Source: Megachile rotundata (lineage: Eukaryota; Arthropoda; Insecta; Hymenoptera; Megachilidae). From it: 64,000 nucleotides of DNA. The first letter of the stretch is position 1. Each line of letters starts with the position of its first letter. The stretch spans positions 7,540,501-7,604,500 of the forward strand of contig NC_134995.1 in the NCBI RefSeq assembly GCF_050947335.1, read 5' to 3'. Both the position numbers and the translations under genes were made by a program. Shown piece after piece: positions 36,163 to 49,224 of this stretch. The notes under the pieces are model-generated. The model was not told the DNA's origin, ran no database searches, and saw only the letters and a list, made by a program, of their open reading frames with translations.

Positions 36163-36259
36163 ATACAGGCGTCCCACAATTAAGTTTTTAAGTTGTTCAG
36201 AATTGCCCCACCGACCACCCCTTTTTGGCTCTTACATTAATTGTGAAACACCTTGTATA
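36163..36259. mobile_element. 97-bp MITE-like remnant
   Basis: The left end ATACAGGCGTCCCACAATTA and the right end (reverse complement ATACAAGGTGTTTCACAATT) share most positions. The ends resemble the CAGGGTGTCCCA termini common in insect mariner-related MITEs. Only 97 bp remain, flanked by TA-rich DNA. Confidence 0.45.
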
Positions 36260-36367
36260 TTATACACTATAAACCACTAAATATTAATAATAAAAATCCA
36301 CAAAAAGTGTTATATTTTTTTTTGCAAAATCACAAAGACCTAATCCCAGCAATTATTAGAACAAATT

Positions 36368-36445
36368 CTCCCTCTCGAAGTATTTGAAGAAATCTCCCTC
36401 TCGAAGTATTTGAAGAAGTCTCCCTCTCGAAGTATTCGAAGAAAA
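36368..36445. repeat. Three copies of a 26-bp unit
   Basis: CTCCCTCTCGAAGTATTTGA with six further bases, starting at 36368, 36394 and 36420, nearly identical. Confidence 0.9.
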
Positions 36446-36786
36446 TGCCATAAACAACCGCGTAACATTAATCTACTTGGCTGGCGGATCAATTTAAAAT
36501 TATGAAACCGCGTATCTCGTGGCTTGTTCGCCACGGAGAATCTTCATAAAACACCGTACCGTGAACAAGGTAAACTCTTCTATTTTTATCCGGCAGCTCT
36601 AAGAAATCAATTTCCAAGGCAGGGAGGAATGAGCTCGCCGGTTTTAATGCGTTTACAACGGCCAGCAAAGGGAATCTCTACGGTAAAGGAGAGACATTGA
36701 ACACACCGGTGTCGTCTGGGGATTAATTATCGAAGTTGCTTCGTTACACGAAAGGCGTAAGTCCCCAGACTCATTGCACGCGATAC

Positions 36787-37380
36787 ACTGATGTCTTGAT
36801 ATAAGTGAATTTTTCGAGGCTGAACTTTCCTTCATATTTTATATTATAGTTATATTATATTACATTACGGTTTATTGTATTATATAATACTATTTTATGT
36901 TTTACTATGTTACATTATATTGGATTATTATAGTAATGTCTTGATATAAGTGAATTTCTCTGGTTTGAATTTTAGTTTATATATTGTACATTGTATTATA
37001 TTATACTACATTATATTACATTATATTATATCGTATTTATTATATTATATCTTCTATCATATATATCATAATTTATATTATGTCGTATATCATATTATAT
37101 TATGATATAATTACTTTATATTATATTATTATAGTGAAGTTTTGATATAAGAGAATGTCTCAAGTCTGAACTTTCGTTTATATATATTATACTACATACG
37201 GTATATTACATTATACTATACTATATTATATTACATTATATTGCACTATATTATATTATATTTTAATACATTACATTATATAATAATATTTCATATTATA
37301 CTGTAATTACATATATTACATTATATTATTATAGTAAAGTCTCAATATAAGCGAATCTCTCAGATCAGTACTTTCATACC
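36787..37380. repeat. Four spaced copies of a ~45-bp motif in TATTA-rich DNA
   Basis: GTCTTGATATAAGTGAAT followed by TCTC and TGAACTTTC recurs near 36790, 36933, 37137 and 37335 with drift. The copies are separated by (TATTA)-rich microsatellite. The motif resembles the outer end of pogo-type MITEs, but no opposite end was found. Confidence 0.6.
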
Positions 37381-38329
37381 GTGTAGTTTCGACGACGACC
37401 GAAGTTTGCCGAACGCAGTGTAGCGAGCGCCGGAAACGTCCGAGCGTTAACGAAGAGTAACATCGACAATACTGATGCAAGAATGAAATTTCTTTATTTT
37501 TCATCTTTCTATTACGAAACTTTTACCAATATATTTGTGCCATTTTCCCGATTAAAATGAGCCCAAACACAACATAATTCAAAACAAATTTATTTGCAAT
37601 TTTAAGAATTTTAATCAGAAAAGTGTGAAAAGTCTATTCCTAAAAATTATCTCGTTTACATAATATACTGTACATAACATAGCTTATATACCACAGCCAC
37701 CTAAAATTTTATCACGTGATTCGCAAACCACACCCGCAGTGAACCTAATACCAAAACCGCTTCTCCACAATGTAAGAACCCACGGTAAACCATCTTCGTA
37801 TATCGTGACTCTGCTGTATTCGCAAGAAGACGAAGGAAAAGGCGTCTGCCCGTTCCTCTTTCAATTTTACGAGCGTTAAAGCGGTCCGGGGGTTAATAAT
37901 ACCGGGGAGAATTTCGGGACCACATCAAAAGGGGGGTTGGAGAGATTGGAATCCGTGAGGGTGGAGAGGGTGCTGGAGGCGGCTTAGCTTGAGCAGAAAT
38001 TCGAAGGGGCGGCGAGGTGTACGTGCGTGCAGCCAATTCGATGCTGAAGATGAAGTTCGTGCCCGGTGTCTCGAGTAGATGTCCTGAGGACTCGCGAAAT
38101 ACCAGCCTTTCTAACCCTCGGCTTTGTTGCTCAGAACGACAGAACGCTTTGAAATGACAGCGAAACGGTTGTTCCGCTGCAATCCGACCGGAGAGATTAC
38201 CCACTCTGCTCTTTGGGAGGAATGACTTTTGTGTGTACGGTGCGGTGGATGATTTCGCAGGTAGTTAATAGGATCACGGTGATCATTAGTATTCTGGAAG
38301 TTATCTTTGCAGTGGGTCATTTATGAGCT

Positions 38330-38875
38330 TAGGAAATTTGAGGATGTGTGTTAGAGAATTTAAGGAGTTTCATATTTGTAGATTTAGGAATTTTGGGGAA
38401 ATTGTTGGATTTTTCAGTTGAGGAATTTGGGGGAATTTTGGGATTTTTCAGTCGAAGAATTTGGGGAATTCAATGTTGGGGGATGTGGAAGAGAAGTTGG
38501 ACCATTTGAGGATATTTTAATTTGTAAGGTTAGGAATTTGGGAATTTTTGGATTTGTGAATTAAGAAATTTGGGGATTTATATGTTTGGAATGTGAGGAT
38601 TTAGACATTTGGAAATTAAGGACTTTGGGGATTTCATAGTTGGAAATTTAGGAATTTGGGAATTTGAAAATTTGGAAATTTGGAAATTTGGCAATTTAGG
38701 AATTTGAGAATTTGGGAATTTGGAATTTTAAAAATTAATCATTGTTGAATTTAGAAATTTAGAAAATTGAAAAATTGAAAAATTGAAAAATTAAAAATTG
38801 AAAAATTGAAAAATTGAAAAATTGAAAAATTGAAAAATTGAAAAATTGAAAAATTGAAAATTGACAATTTGACAA
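38330..38875. repeat. Octamer array, G-rich then AAAATTGA
   Basis: GGAATTTG/GGGATTTT words from 38330 give way to perfect AAAATTGA octamers (about 12 copies, 38760-38870). Confidence 0.85.
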
Positions 38876-38889
38876 TTATCAAAATTCTA

Positions 38890-39720
38890 CCCTGCAAACT
38901 GCGAATCCAGAAAATAATTGTTTGAGACTATAGAGACACGAAAACTTGCAACCCCTAGTTCTCGAAATTAAGAAATTAACTGTTCATCAGTGTCCACGAT
39001 ATCGCGTCAGTTGCAGGGCCGCGCACCTGGTCTCCATCGCAGTTACTCATCAGTGAAATCACAGAGCGAAGGTGACAGTTCATTTCGCGTCCGTCTCTCG
39101 CAGTTCGCCATTTATTCTCAAGGGTGATTTTTTCCTCCTTTGAAGTCGTACACTCGGACGCAAAGTAATGCTCGCTTTACAATTTTATTTAACGGCGTTC
39201 CAAGCGAACGACCACGAAACATGCGTTCTAAAAGCCGGCAAAAATAACCTTAAGGTCGATTCTGTTCGATGTACGTCGATCTAGGTCAGGAAGTAGTTAA
39301 ACGCGGGAAACGCGGACGGGTCGTCGATCGAATCCCGTAGAAAGGCCGTGTCGAGTGTCCAAATCGACTCTATCGTCCGGTCGTAACCCAATTATTTTTC
39401 CAGTAATAGGGGCCAGGATTCGCGTTAGGTCCTTTCTGACGGTCTCACGAAACGACTCGGGAGGCTCGTTAATCAACGATTAGCTACGGAAAGCGAACGG
39501 GGAGGATCCGCCGATCGGGGAACACAGGAAGCGTAATTAATTCTGATCGATTGCGTCCCGTGGCGCATCGAACTTTGCCGATCGACTTAATCTTCCTTGA
39601 GCTTGGACGCGTTTAGCTTCAACCTGCTGCGATTATTTGTACAATCATCCTATCGTACGGCATTTCATAACCTGATTGCTGTAATAAAACACTTCGTAAT
39701 AAAGGTGTTCGTAACATACC
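38890..39720. other. Unique GC-richer island inside TUSP intron
   Basis: About 800 bp without repeats, GC-richer and CpG-containing, between two arrays. No ORF similarity recognised. Candidate cis-regulatory DNA by composition only. Confidence 0.3.
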
Positions 39721-39724
39721 AGAT

Positions 39725-40030
39725 GTACCGGTTCAAGTATCAAGTATTTAGTATCAAGTATCAAGTTTCAAGTATCAAATATCAAGTTTCAAGGTTCAAG
39801 TTTCAAGTTTCAAGTATCAAGCATCAAGTATAAAATATCAAGTTTCAAGTTTTAAGTATCAAGTATCAAGTATCAAGTTTCAACTATCAAGTTTCAACTA
39901 TCAAGGTTCAAGTATCAAGTATCAAGTTTCAAGTATCAAGTCTTCAAGTCTCCAAGTCTTCAAGTCTTCAAGTATTAAGTTGTCAAGACTTCAAGTATCA
40001 AGTTTCAACTCTTCAAGTATCAGGTTTTTA
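39725..40030. repeat. Heptamer array CAAGTAT/CAAGTTT, copy 1
   Basis: 7-bp tandem units CAAGTAT and CAAGTTT alternate irregularly. One of the few arrays here without an 8-bp register. A second copy is at 40715. Confidence 0.9.
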
Positions 40031-40714
40031 CATTTCTGACTTGTTAAGTCCTTTGGGTACCAAAGTACAACCAAAACATGCGTATTGCGTTAAATCTGTC
40101 ATGAGTTTCTACAAAATCGCTTACACTCGCTTTTCTTTTAATTCAACACGAAAACTGCTCATTTGGAAACTAGAAACATATCACAAAAATAAAATATGCT
40201 AACTGTAAATATGACGCTAACCCAACGATTTAAAAGATATTCTCATAACAACAAAGTACCAGTTATTCGGTAATAATTATTTCTCTAATATATATATATT
40301 CTTTAAATATTTTTCACTTTGTAAAATAAAATGAAATTAATAATTTAAAAAATGTGTAAATGATTTAATACATTTCCAGGTACTTCGGTTCAATGTGATA
40401 CTCAGGTCGTATTTTATTGATTGCATTCGGACGTATGTCAGAGTTACATAATTACGCGAGAGATGGATCTATTTTATGAACTGGAACAGTTTGTTCCAGT
40501 AATTCCTCGTTGAATATCGAACAAAAATAAAAAACAGTGGGAAGGTTATGCGATTTAGAGGAACCTGTGAGTGTATTTCTTTGTAAATCACTGCTATATC
40601 AGCAGAATGCATTTGCAACTTTCTTCGACAAAATTTAACTGTGAAATATTGAAATTATTATTAGGAATCAAGGCTTGTTTTTAAACATATTTCTTTTTCA
40701 ATCATATGTGATTA

Positions 40715-40940
40715 AAATTACAAGTTTCAAGTTTCAAGTTTCAAATTTCAAGTAGCAAGGTTCAAGCATCAAGTTTTAAGTTTCAAGTTTCAAGTAACAA
40801 GTTTCAAGTATCAAGCTTCAAGTATCAAGTTTCAAGTATCAAGTTTCGAGGTTCAAGTAGCAAGGTTCAAGTATCAAGTTTCAAGTATCAAGTTTCAGGT
40901 ATCAAGTTTCAAGTTTCAAGTTTCAAGTTTCAAGTTTCTT
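40715..40940. repeat. Heptamer array CAAGTTT/CAAGTAT, copy 2
   Basis: Same 7-bp family and orientation as at 39725, separated from it by ~680 bp of unique AT-rich DNA. Confidence 0.9.
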
Positions 40941-41619
40941 TCAAACAAATATTTTCAAAATATATTTCTGTTTTAAAGATATGGTTTTTAAAATATATTT
41001 TTCTCTGACACATATGTGTTCAAAATACATTTCTATTATAAACAAATATTTTTAAAATACATTCCTATGTTCCCAAAACATATTTTATTTAAAAATGTTT
41101 AAAAATAATTCATTGTGATAAGCAATTAAAACAAATTTATTACACGTGTAAGGTAAAGGTAAAGGTTCTGTTACATTAAGGGATGTAAAATAATTTGATT
41201 GCTTTAAAGTGTAGTATTTACCAAGTTTTGTTTTATGCCTCTGAGAATTACTTTTCAAAAGAAGCGGTTCTCGTTTTACTCCTTCAATTGCAAGTGACTT
41301 TACAGCGAAACTTTAACCTTTAGCGAAAATTCTTGGAAACATATTACTAGCTAAAGGATATTGGAAAGGCGATCAAAGGTTCGCTTAAAGTAAAATATCA
41401 CTTCTTAAGATGTAATCCTATTGTTCAAACGAAAATGTCAGATGCTCTTTTTGTCATATGAAATTCTGCCTCTTCAAGGTTTTTTTTTATGTGCATTTTG
41501 AACCTGCACAAAATGCATAGATGTGAGATATAATATGACTTTATTTGCTTTTGACAGAATAAATTTAATAATTTTCAACATTTTCTGATTTCTTAATTTT
41601 TGAGTTGATACATTTTCAA

Positions 41620-42765
41620 ATTTTCAAATTGTCAAATTGTCAAATTTTAACTCCTCATATTTCCAAATTCTCAAATTTCCAAACTCTCAAGTTTCCAAAT
41701 TCCCGAATTTCCAAATTCTCAAGTTTCCAAACTCTCAAGTTTCCAAACTTTCAAGTTTCCAAATTCTCAAATTTCCAGACTCTCAATTTTCCCTATTTTC
41801 AAATTTCCAAACTCTCAAGTTTCCAAATTCTCAAATTTCCAAACTCTCAATTTTCCCTATTCTCAAATTTCCAAACTCTCAAGTTTCCAAATTCTCAAAT
41901 TTCCAAACTCTCAATTTTCCCTATTCTCAAATTTCCAAACTCTCAAGTTTCCAAACTCTCAAGTTCCAAATTCTCAATTTCCCCTATTCTCAAATTTCCA
42001 AACTCTCAAGTTTCCAAACTCTCAAGTTCCAAATTCTCAATTTCCCCTATTCTCAAATTTCCAAACTCTCAAGTTTCCAAACTCTCAAATTTCCAAACTC
42101 TCAAGTTTCCAAACTCTCAAATTTCCAAACTCTCAAGTTTCCAAACTCTCAAGTTTCCAAATTCTCAAGTTTCCAAACTCTCAAGTTTCCAAACTCTCAA
42201 ATTTCCAAACTCTCAAATTTCCAAATTCTCAAATTTCCAAACTCCCAAATTTCCAAACTCTCAAATTTCCAAACTCTTAAATCTCCAAACTCTCAAGTTT
42301 CCAAACTCTCAAATTTCCAGACTCTCAATTTTCCCTATTTTCAAATTTCCAAACTCTCAAGTTTCCAAATTCTCAAATTTCCAAACTCTCAATTTTCCCT
42401 ATTCTCAAATTTCCAAACTCTCAAGTTTCCAAACTCTCAAGTTCCAAATTCTCAATTTCCCCTATTCTCAAATTTCCAAACTCTCAAGTTTCCAAACTCT
42501 CAAATTTCCAAACTCTCAAGTTTCCAAACTCTCAAGTTTCCAAATTCTCAAGTTTCCAAACTCTCAAGTTTCCAAACTCTCAAATTTCCAAACTCTCAAA
42601 TTTCCAAATTCTCAAATTTCCAAACTCCCAAATTTCCAAACTCTCAAATTTCCAAACTCTCAAATTTCCAGACTCTCATATTTCCAAATTCTCCATTTCC
42701 AATTTCTCAAATTCCAAATCCTCAAATTTTCAAATTCTCAAACTTCCATACACTCTGACCTCAAT
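41620..42765. repeat. 16-bp array CAAGTTTCCAAACTCT with 542-bp duplication
   Basis: About 70 copies of a double octamer (CAAGTTTC or CAAATTTC plus CAAACTCT). A marker block (TTTCCAGACTCTCAATTTTC) at 41771 recurs at 42313, followed by the same order of variants, so the array grew by a ~0.5-kb duplication. It is open in two + frames (up to 392 codons) purely from the period. DNA from 42780 to 44130 is unique with no gene recognised. Confidence 0.93.
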
Positions 42766-44139
42766 AATTCCCCCACAAAATAAAAAAGTTTCCACGAAAA
42801 TAATCAATACAAATAACGAGCTCATTATCATTCGCAATTAAACGATACCAAAGTGAAGTTAAAACATGCACGAACTCGGAATGCATTATTAAACGTTTGA
42901 TCGTGAGTAAGCATCGTGGATATTCGGTTCGAACGTTATCGAGACAACTTTTATTAGCTCAGCAGCAAAGGCGTTATTCACTCGTCTGATTAATAGCGTC
43001 TGTGTCCCGAAATCTGCATCGGGTTGACACGAATAGCGTGACAAAGTATGGCCCCTGAGTTTTAAAGTCGTCTAAGCTGGTGTGTTTAGGTTTCGGCATT
43101 GCATGGACGACTTTCCACATCGAATGATGTATACTCGAGTTCCACGTACTTGTCGTGGATTGCGCTTGAATCGATACTCTCATTATCGAGGACCGTTTTA
43201 CCTTCGATGTTGGCGGTTAAATCGAATAGCATTGCTCCGATGGTAGTTTTCCATGTGCTTCGTGTGTCAACAGATGCTAGGTTGTTTATGAAAAGAATTC
43301 CTGGGTTCGTACTTGGTCACTGCTAAGAGGTATACTCGAAGAAATTAATTTTAGAGAGGAATAATACCATCAATTTCAATTATTACCATGTAACATAATA
43401 TAAAATAATATTTGTGAGTGAAAAAGATTAAAATATGTTGAATTTTATTATCCACTTATAATAAAAGCTATTACATAATTTACCTTATACAATCATTAAT
43501 TACAAGTGCACATAAAAATGTTACCTGAAAATATTATTAAAAAATATTTTCTATCATACTTCATTTATTTTGTATGAGTGGATGAAATAATATATTTAAT
43601 AAAATGTATGCACATATTTAATAAAATGAGTGGATGAAATAATATATTTTGAAGTGTAGAAGTATTTTTATTATAGTCATAATAATTGAAAGCTCGTTAA
43701 GAAAATTGAGCAAATAGTCGTCTTGTTATCTTGTGTAAATTAGGTTATGTGAATCAATTCGACTCACCTTGACCGGATAAGGGTTGATTTCTAAAGAGAT
43801 AAATTCCTGAGGGTTCTAGACCGGAACCTTCTCTTGATTACACTTCATTTAGGTTCTGTACACATTAATTCTGCCCCTTTTCTTCTCGCTGTTCGAATCA
43901 CTGGACTTCATTGTGTTTTTCCTCCTGTTGGAGAAGAAAGACACGAGGAACTATTAATCACGAGGCAGAATCTGCCGTTTCTGATGCTTATTGTTACCAT
44001 TGCAAGAAATCATACCTCTGGAAGTTGAATAATTACTCGATTAATGGAGGAAATGGGCGAAGCATGGAATAGTGTGTGTTATGAAATACTGTCGTTTTGA
44101 CAGATTTGGTAGATAGAATTTGCTATTTTGTATTAAATT

Positions 44140-45235
44140 CCAGAATTCCATGATTCAGCGATTCCACGATTCCACAATTCCACGATTCCACGATTCCACG
44201 ATTCCGGGATTCCACAATTCTACAACTCAATATCTTCACAATTCCATAATACCACAATTCTACAACTCCCCAGTTTCATAGTTCCATAGTTCCATAGTTC
44301 CATAGTTCCATAGTTTCCTAGTTTCACAATTCCATAATTTCATAGTTCCATAATTTCACAATTCCACAATTCCACAATACCACGATTCCACAATTCCACC
44401 ATTCCGCGATTCCACAGATCCACAATTCAATATCTTCACAATTCTACAATTCTACAATTCCATAATACCACAATTCCACAATTCCACAATTTCATAGTTC
44501 CATAGTTCCCTACTTTCACAATTCCATAATTTCACAATTCTACTATTCCATGATTCTATGATTCCATGATTCGACAATTTCACAGTTCCATAGTTCCGTA
44601 GTTCCATAGTTCCATACCTTCACAATTCCACAACTTCCTATTTCCAGAATTCCACAATTCCACAATTTCATGATACCATGATTCGACAATTTCAGAGTTC
44701 CATAGTTCCATAATTTCACAATTTCATATTACTGCAATTCCATTATTCTATAATTCCACAATTCCACAATCCCACAACTTCACAATTCCACAATTGCATG
44801 GTTCCATGATTGCACAACTCAACATGTTGACAATTTCACAATTCCACAATGCTACAATTTCACAATTTCATAGTTCCATAATTCCACAATTGCGCAATTC
44901 AATGATTCCATAATGCCATAATCCCACAACTTCACAATTCCACAATTGCATGATGCCATAATCCCACAACTTCGCAATTCCACAATTGCATGATTCCATG
45001 ACTGCACAACTCCACAACTCAACATCTTGACAATTCCACAATTCCACAATTTTATAGTTACATAATTCCATAGCTTCGCAATTTCACAATTCCATAATTC
45101 CGCAATTTCATAATGCCATAATTCTACAATTTCACAATTCCACGATTCCATGATTTCACAACTCCAGAACACAACATTTTCACAATTCCACAATTCCAGA
45201 ATTTCACAACTCTACAATTCCACAATTCCAAAATT
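44140..45235. repeat. Octamer array ATTCCACA, copy 2 of 3
   Basis: ATTCCACA with variants GTTCCATA, ATTCCATG and CAACTCAACATC. Longest copy of this family (~1.1 kb). Confidence 0.92.
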
Positions 45236-46671
45236 CCTAAATCCTCCTCTAAATACGAAAATTCCCAAATAATCCCAACATCGTTTTAAAATCTTTGGTG
45301 TTGCAGTTGTCTTAGAAATGAATCGTAAAGATCCGCGGCTTTTCTCGCTTCTTCCATTCGTCGAGCGACAGATCAGATTTCTTATTTAAATGACATCCGG
45401 TGGATTCTACGCGTATATACATACCACTCTTCTTCACTCCGTTTCTTCGCCTTTTCAACGGTGAAAATTTCTCGACGTAAGTATCGAAGTTAAATTATTC
45501 AACAGCCCGGAATCGACTTAACTCGAATCAATTGATTCGCGTGTTGAAAAGTATAATTTCCCGAGTGACGAAGTAAATGCGGAGTGGAAATATCAGAGGT
45601 GAACTAGGTTTGTTTCGCTACGAATCTGGAAGTAAATGGACATTTCTGGAACGCTATTTTGTTCGTACATTGATATTATTACGAATTTCATCGAAATAAG
45701 TGAAATATTTTTAGTCGTAGGATGGAAGTTATAATTGCGCTCGTTTTTTGCAGTGGTGGGAAGAAAAGAGTCTTCAAATTTTATAAAATTTTATTAATGT
45801 AGTTACATGTGACGTTATAGTAGTTACATAATATTCCTTTCGTAAGGTAGTAATAAATATAAAATATTAAGTTAGAAATAAATATGAAATATTGTATTAA
45901 TTTTTAAAGACTTGGATTTTGAAATTTGTTTGTTGGTAGAAATATTAAAAGAAACGTGGTTTCTTAGCGTTATCGAAAGTTTGGCGATCCGATTCCTTTC
46001 GAGAATCCATCAAGACAAACGGCTCTATTGTTCTCCGGGTTAAGCCATTGCGGCTCTTTGTTCGAGCAGCTACTTTTTCTGCCGGGTACGGCTTCCATTT
46101 TATGGTTACAATCTTATGCGAGCGATTTTACACGCTCGACAAGGCGAGATTGTTAGCGAAGAATTGCAAAAAATCGTGAAACTGTTGAAACACGCCGGCC
46201 ACTTTTCTTTTGTGAAGTTCGCTTTTCAAAAGATAAAAGCAACCCGGCGTAATTACTGGCTGGATTGGAAATCGTGTAACGGGAGAGGTTATTTTGCTTC
46301 GTAAAAGCACGAATGGAATTTGCCGTACCATTTTTTTCACCTTTTTCGAAGCTTTCGTTTTGAAAAAATCGAACTTTGTAGGTTAGGTTGGGTTTTGTAG
46401 GGAAGGCTGCGGATATGACTGCGCCATTTTTTTCACGGACATTTTGCTGTGTATTAATGTTTGTAAATACTGATTATATTACAGCATTAATGACATATTT
46501 TATTGTATTGATTATTATCTTTTATTGAGCAATTATATTAAAAATGTCTGTTCTGTTAAAAATATTTAATGTATATGATTGATTTTGTATTGGTGTTCAA
46601 TAAATATTTTTTGTGTTGTAACAATATCATAATATTACATTTAAGATTATTGTTAACACACATTACTTTCA

Positions 46672-46890
46672 TTGTTAACAAAAAATATCTCTACTTTTCT
46701 TAATAACAAAAAATCTGCTTCTATTAGCAACAGAAAATATTTCTACTGTTGGCAACAAAAAATGTCTCTGCTTTTATTAAGAACAAAAAGTGTCTTCACT
46801 TTTATTAACAGCAAAAAACATCCTTCGTTAATAACAAAAAATGTCTCTACTTTTATTAACAGCAAACTCTGTTTCTATTAGCAACGAACA
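46672..46890. repeat. ~26-30-bp tandem repeat
   Basis: About seven copies of AACAAAAAATGTCTCTACTT plus TTATT-like sequence. Flanking DNA from 45240 to 46660 and 46900 to 47600 is unique with no gene recognised. Confidence 0.75.
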
Positions 46891-47619
46891 TCAGCACAGT
46901 TTACATACCAAAAAATGTGTAATATTTAATTACTTAAGTTATAATGAAGATCGAGTTCACGAAACATTTAATAACTATCGACTAGATCGTAAATGAAACG
47001 ACGAACAGGATTACGCTTGCAATAGAATCGACCAAGATTGCTTCGTTAATTTTATCGGGAATAAAACTGTAATACGTTTCCTGTTGGCTGTGTTGCGGCC
47101 ATGATGAACGCTTTAACGAGAAGAAAGCCCGCGACAAGTATTAAGTTTCGAGAGAAAATGAATACTGAAGCATTCGATTAATTCTCCGGTACAGGTTTCC
47201 ATTAGTATAGCCTATATTTAGCGTCCTGTTATTTATGAGTATAATACAACAGTTGTATAACAATGGCCTCCATGATACAATGAATTTTTTATTTCTGACG
47301 TTTATTGTGTCAGATCTCTTGATACCTTTATATTACGCGATAAAGTTCAGGATACGTGAATTCGAAATAACTTTGAGAAAAACATGAGAACACTGCAATA
47401 AAATTTATTATCGTGGTTTATGTTGCTTCTGAAGAATTATGTTGCAAAATAATAATTTTATGGTGTTATTTTGGGGTTGCTTATTGCTTTGAATGTTTTG
47501 TTCAATTCTGGGTATAGTAGTTAAGAAGATAGAAATGTGAAGATCTGAAGATTTTAAGATTTTTAAATCTGAATATTTTAATATTGGAAAATTTGGCAAT
47601 ACTACATTTCTAAAATTTA

Positions 47620-48350
47620 GTAATTCCATAACTCCATAATTCCATAATTCCACGATTCTATAATTTCACAATTTCACAATTTCAGAATGCCACACCTCCA
47701 AAATTCCACACTTTCACAATTCCACAATTTCGCAATTCCACAGTTGCTCAATTCCGCAATTCCACAATCACACATTCGTACAATTCCACGTTTCCACAAT
47801 TCCACAATTTCACTATTCCGCAATTCCACTATTTCACTATTTCACTATTTCACTATTTCACTATTTCACTATTTCACTATTTCACTATTTCGCTATTTCA
47901 TTATTTTACTATTTCACTATTTCACTATTTCACTATTTTGCTATTTCATTCTTTTACTATTTCACTATTTCGCAATTCCGCAATTCCACAATTCCACAAT
48001 TCCAGATTTCTACGTTTGTACAGTTCCACATTTGTACAATTCTACAATGCCATAATTCCGTACTGCTACAATTCCAGAATTGTGCCATTCTACAGTTCCA
48101 CAATTCTACAATTTTTCATTTGCACAATTCTGCAATTCCACAGTTCTACAATTTTAACATTGTACCACTCCGCAATTGTACAATTCTACAACTTTACAAT
48201 TCTACAATTTTATAATTCCACAATTCTACAATTTTACAATTCCACAATTCTACAATTTTACAATTCCACAATTCTACAATTTTACAATTCCACAATTCTA
48301 CAATTTTACAACTATGCAATTCCACAATTCTACCTTTCTTGAATTCTACA
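47620..48350. repeat. Octamer array ATTCCACA changing to TATTTCAC and ATTCTACA
   Basis: Three octamer words succeed each other without losing the 8-bp register: ATTCCACA (47640-47815), TATTTCAC (47820-47970), then ATTCTACA/ATTTTACA (48030-48340). Confidence 0.92.
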
Positions 48351-48359
48351 CATAAACAA

Positions 48360-49220
48360 ATCCACAAGTTAGTCGGGTAGTAGTACAGAAATTTGATTGC
48401 AATGATATTTATCGCACATCACATTTGAAGTTCTAAAAATTTGTTGATGCTAGAAATCTAGAAATGTTCGACCGATTTCGTTTCCAATCGAAAAGTCCAC
48501 CGATTGAAGCCTGTCACCCAAATTATTTACGCGCACGAGTCTCGATCACGCGTCTGACCACATACGCGTATTTCCACTGCGTCGAGCGTACAACTCGTCG
48601 CGGAGTCACAAAATGGTAGCTCGAAAACTCGATTCGTCTCAAAGAGAATAAGGTAACATCTGTACGCGCGAAAAACGGGCTACACACGCACGTCTGGAAC
48701 CCGTAACGGGATACTCTGCAAAGTATCAGGACGATTTACGCGACTGCAGTTTATCCTGTCCATTAAAAGGATATCGAATATCCGATATGGCTGCGAGTTC
48801 GTTGTAGACAGACAAGTTTCCTGGCCAGGTAGAAAAGTGTCGTTGAACTACGTGAAACCGTACAACTTGATTCGAGCATGCTTCTGCGAAATAGGGGATA
48901 TCGTTTTATTCGTAGTTATGCCGGCAAAAGAGAGGAGCCAGCCGTGGAAAGTGCTGCGCAAGGACATTATTGGAGTTTAATAATTATCGACGCTGTAATT
49001 ACGTTCGTTGAATAATTGACTGCTTATTGCTGCGCTTGGAGAACGTTACGAGGGATGAACCAGAATTGTCCCAGTCAATTATGATACTGACGGATAGTAT
49101 TTGCACGGGATGTAATTGCTAGCTTTTATTTTTAATGTTTGCTCTTCGTCGATTGTGAATCGGGTGAAATATTGGAATTGGTCGAGTCTCACTGCTGTGA
49201 TTTTCAATGTCCATGAAGAA
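48360..49220. other. Unique GC-richer island inside TUSP intron
   Basis: Non-repetitive with several CpG-rich segments (48470-48800). No ORF or RNA gene recognised. Candidate regulatory DNA by composition only. Confidence 0.3.
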
Positions 49221-49224
49221 TTTA

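Noticed and set aside
41605..42783. 392-codon + strand ORF encoding SKLSSFQTLKFPN-type repeats
   Set aside because: It coincides exactly with a 16-bp tandem array and is open in two frames at once; the peptide is a translation of the repeat.
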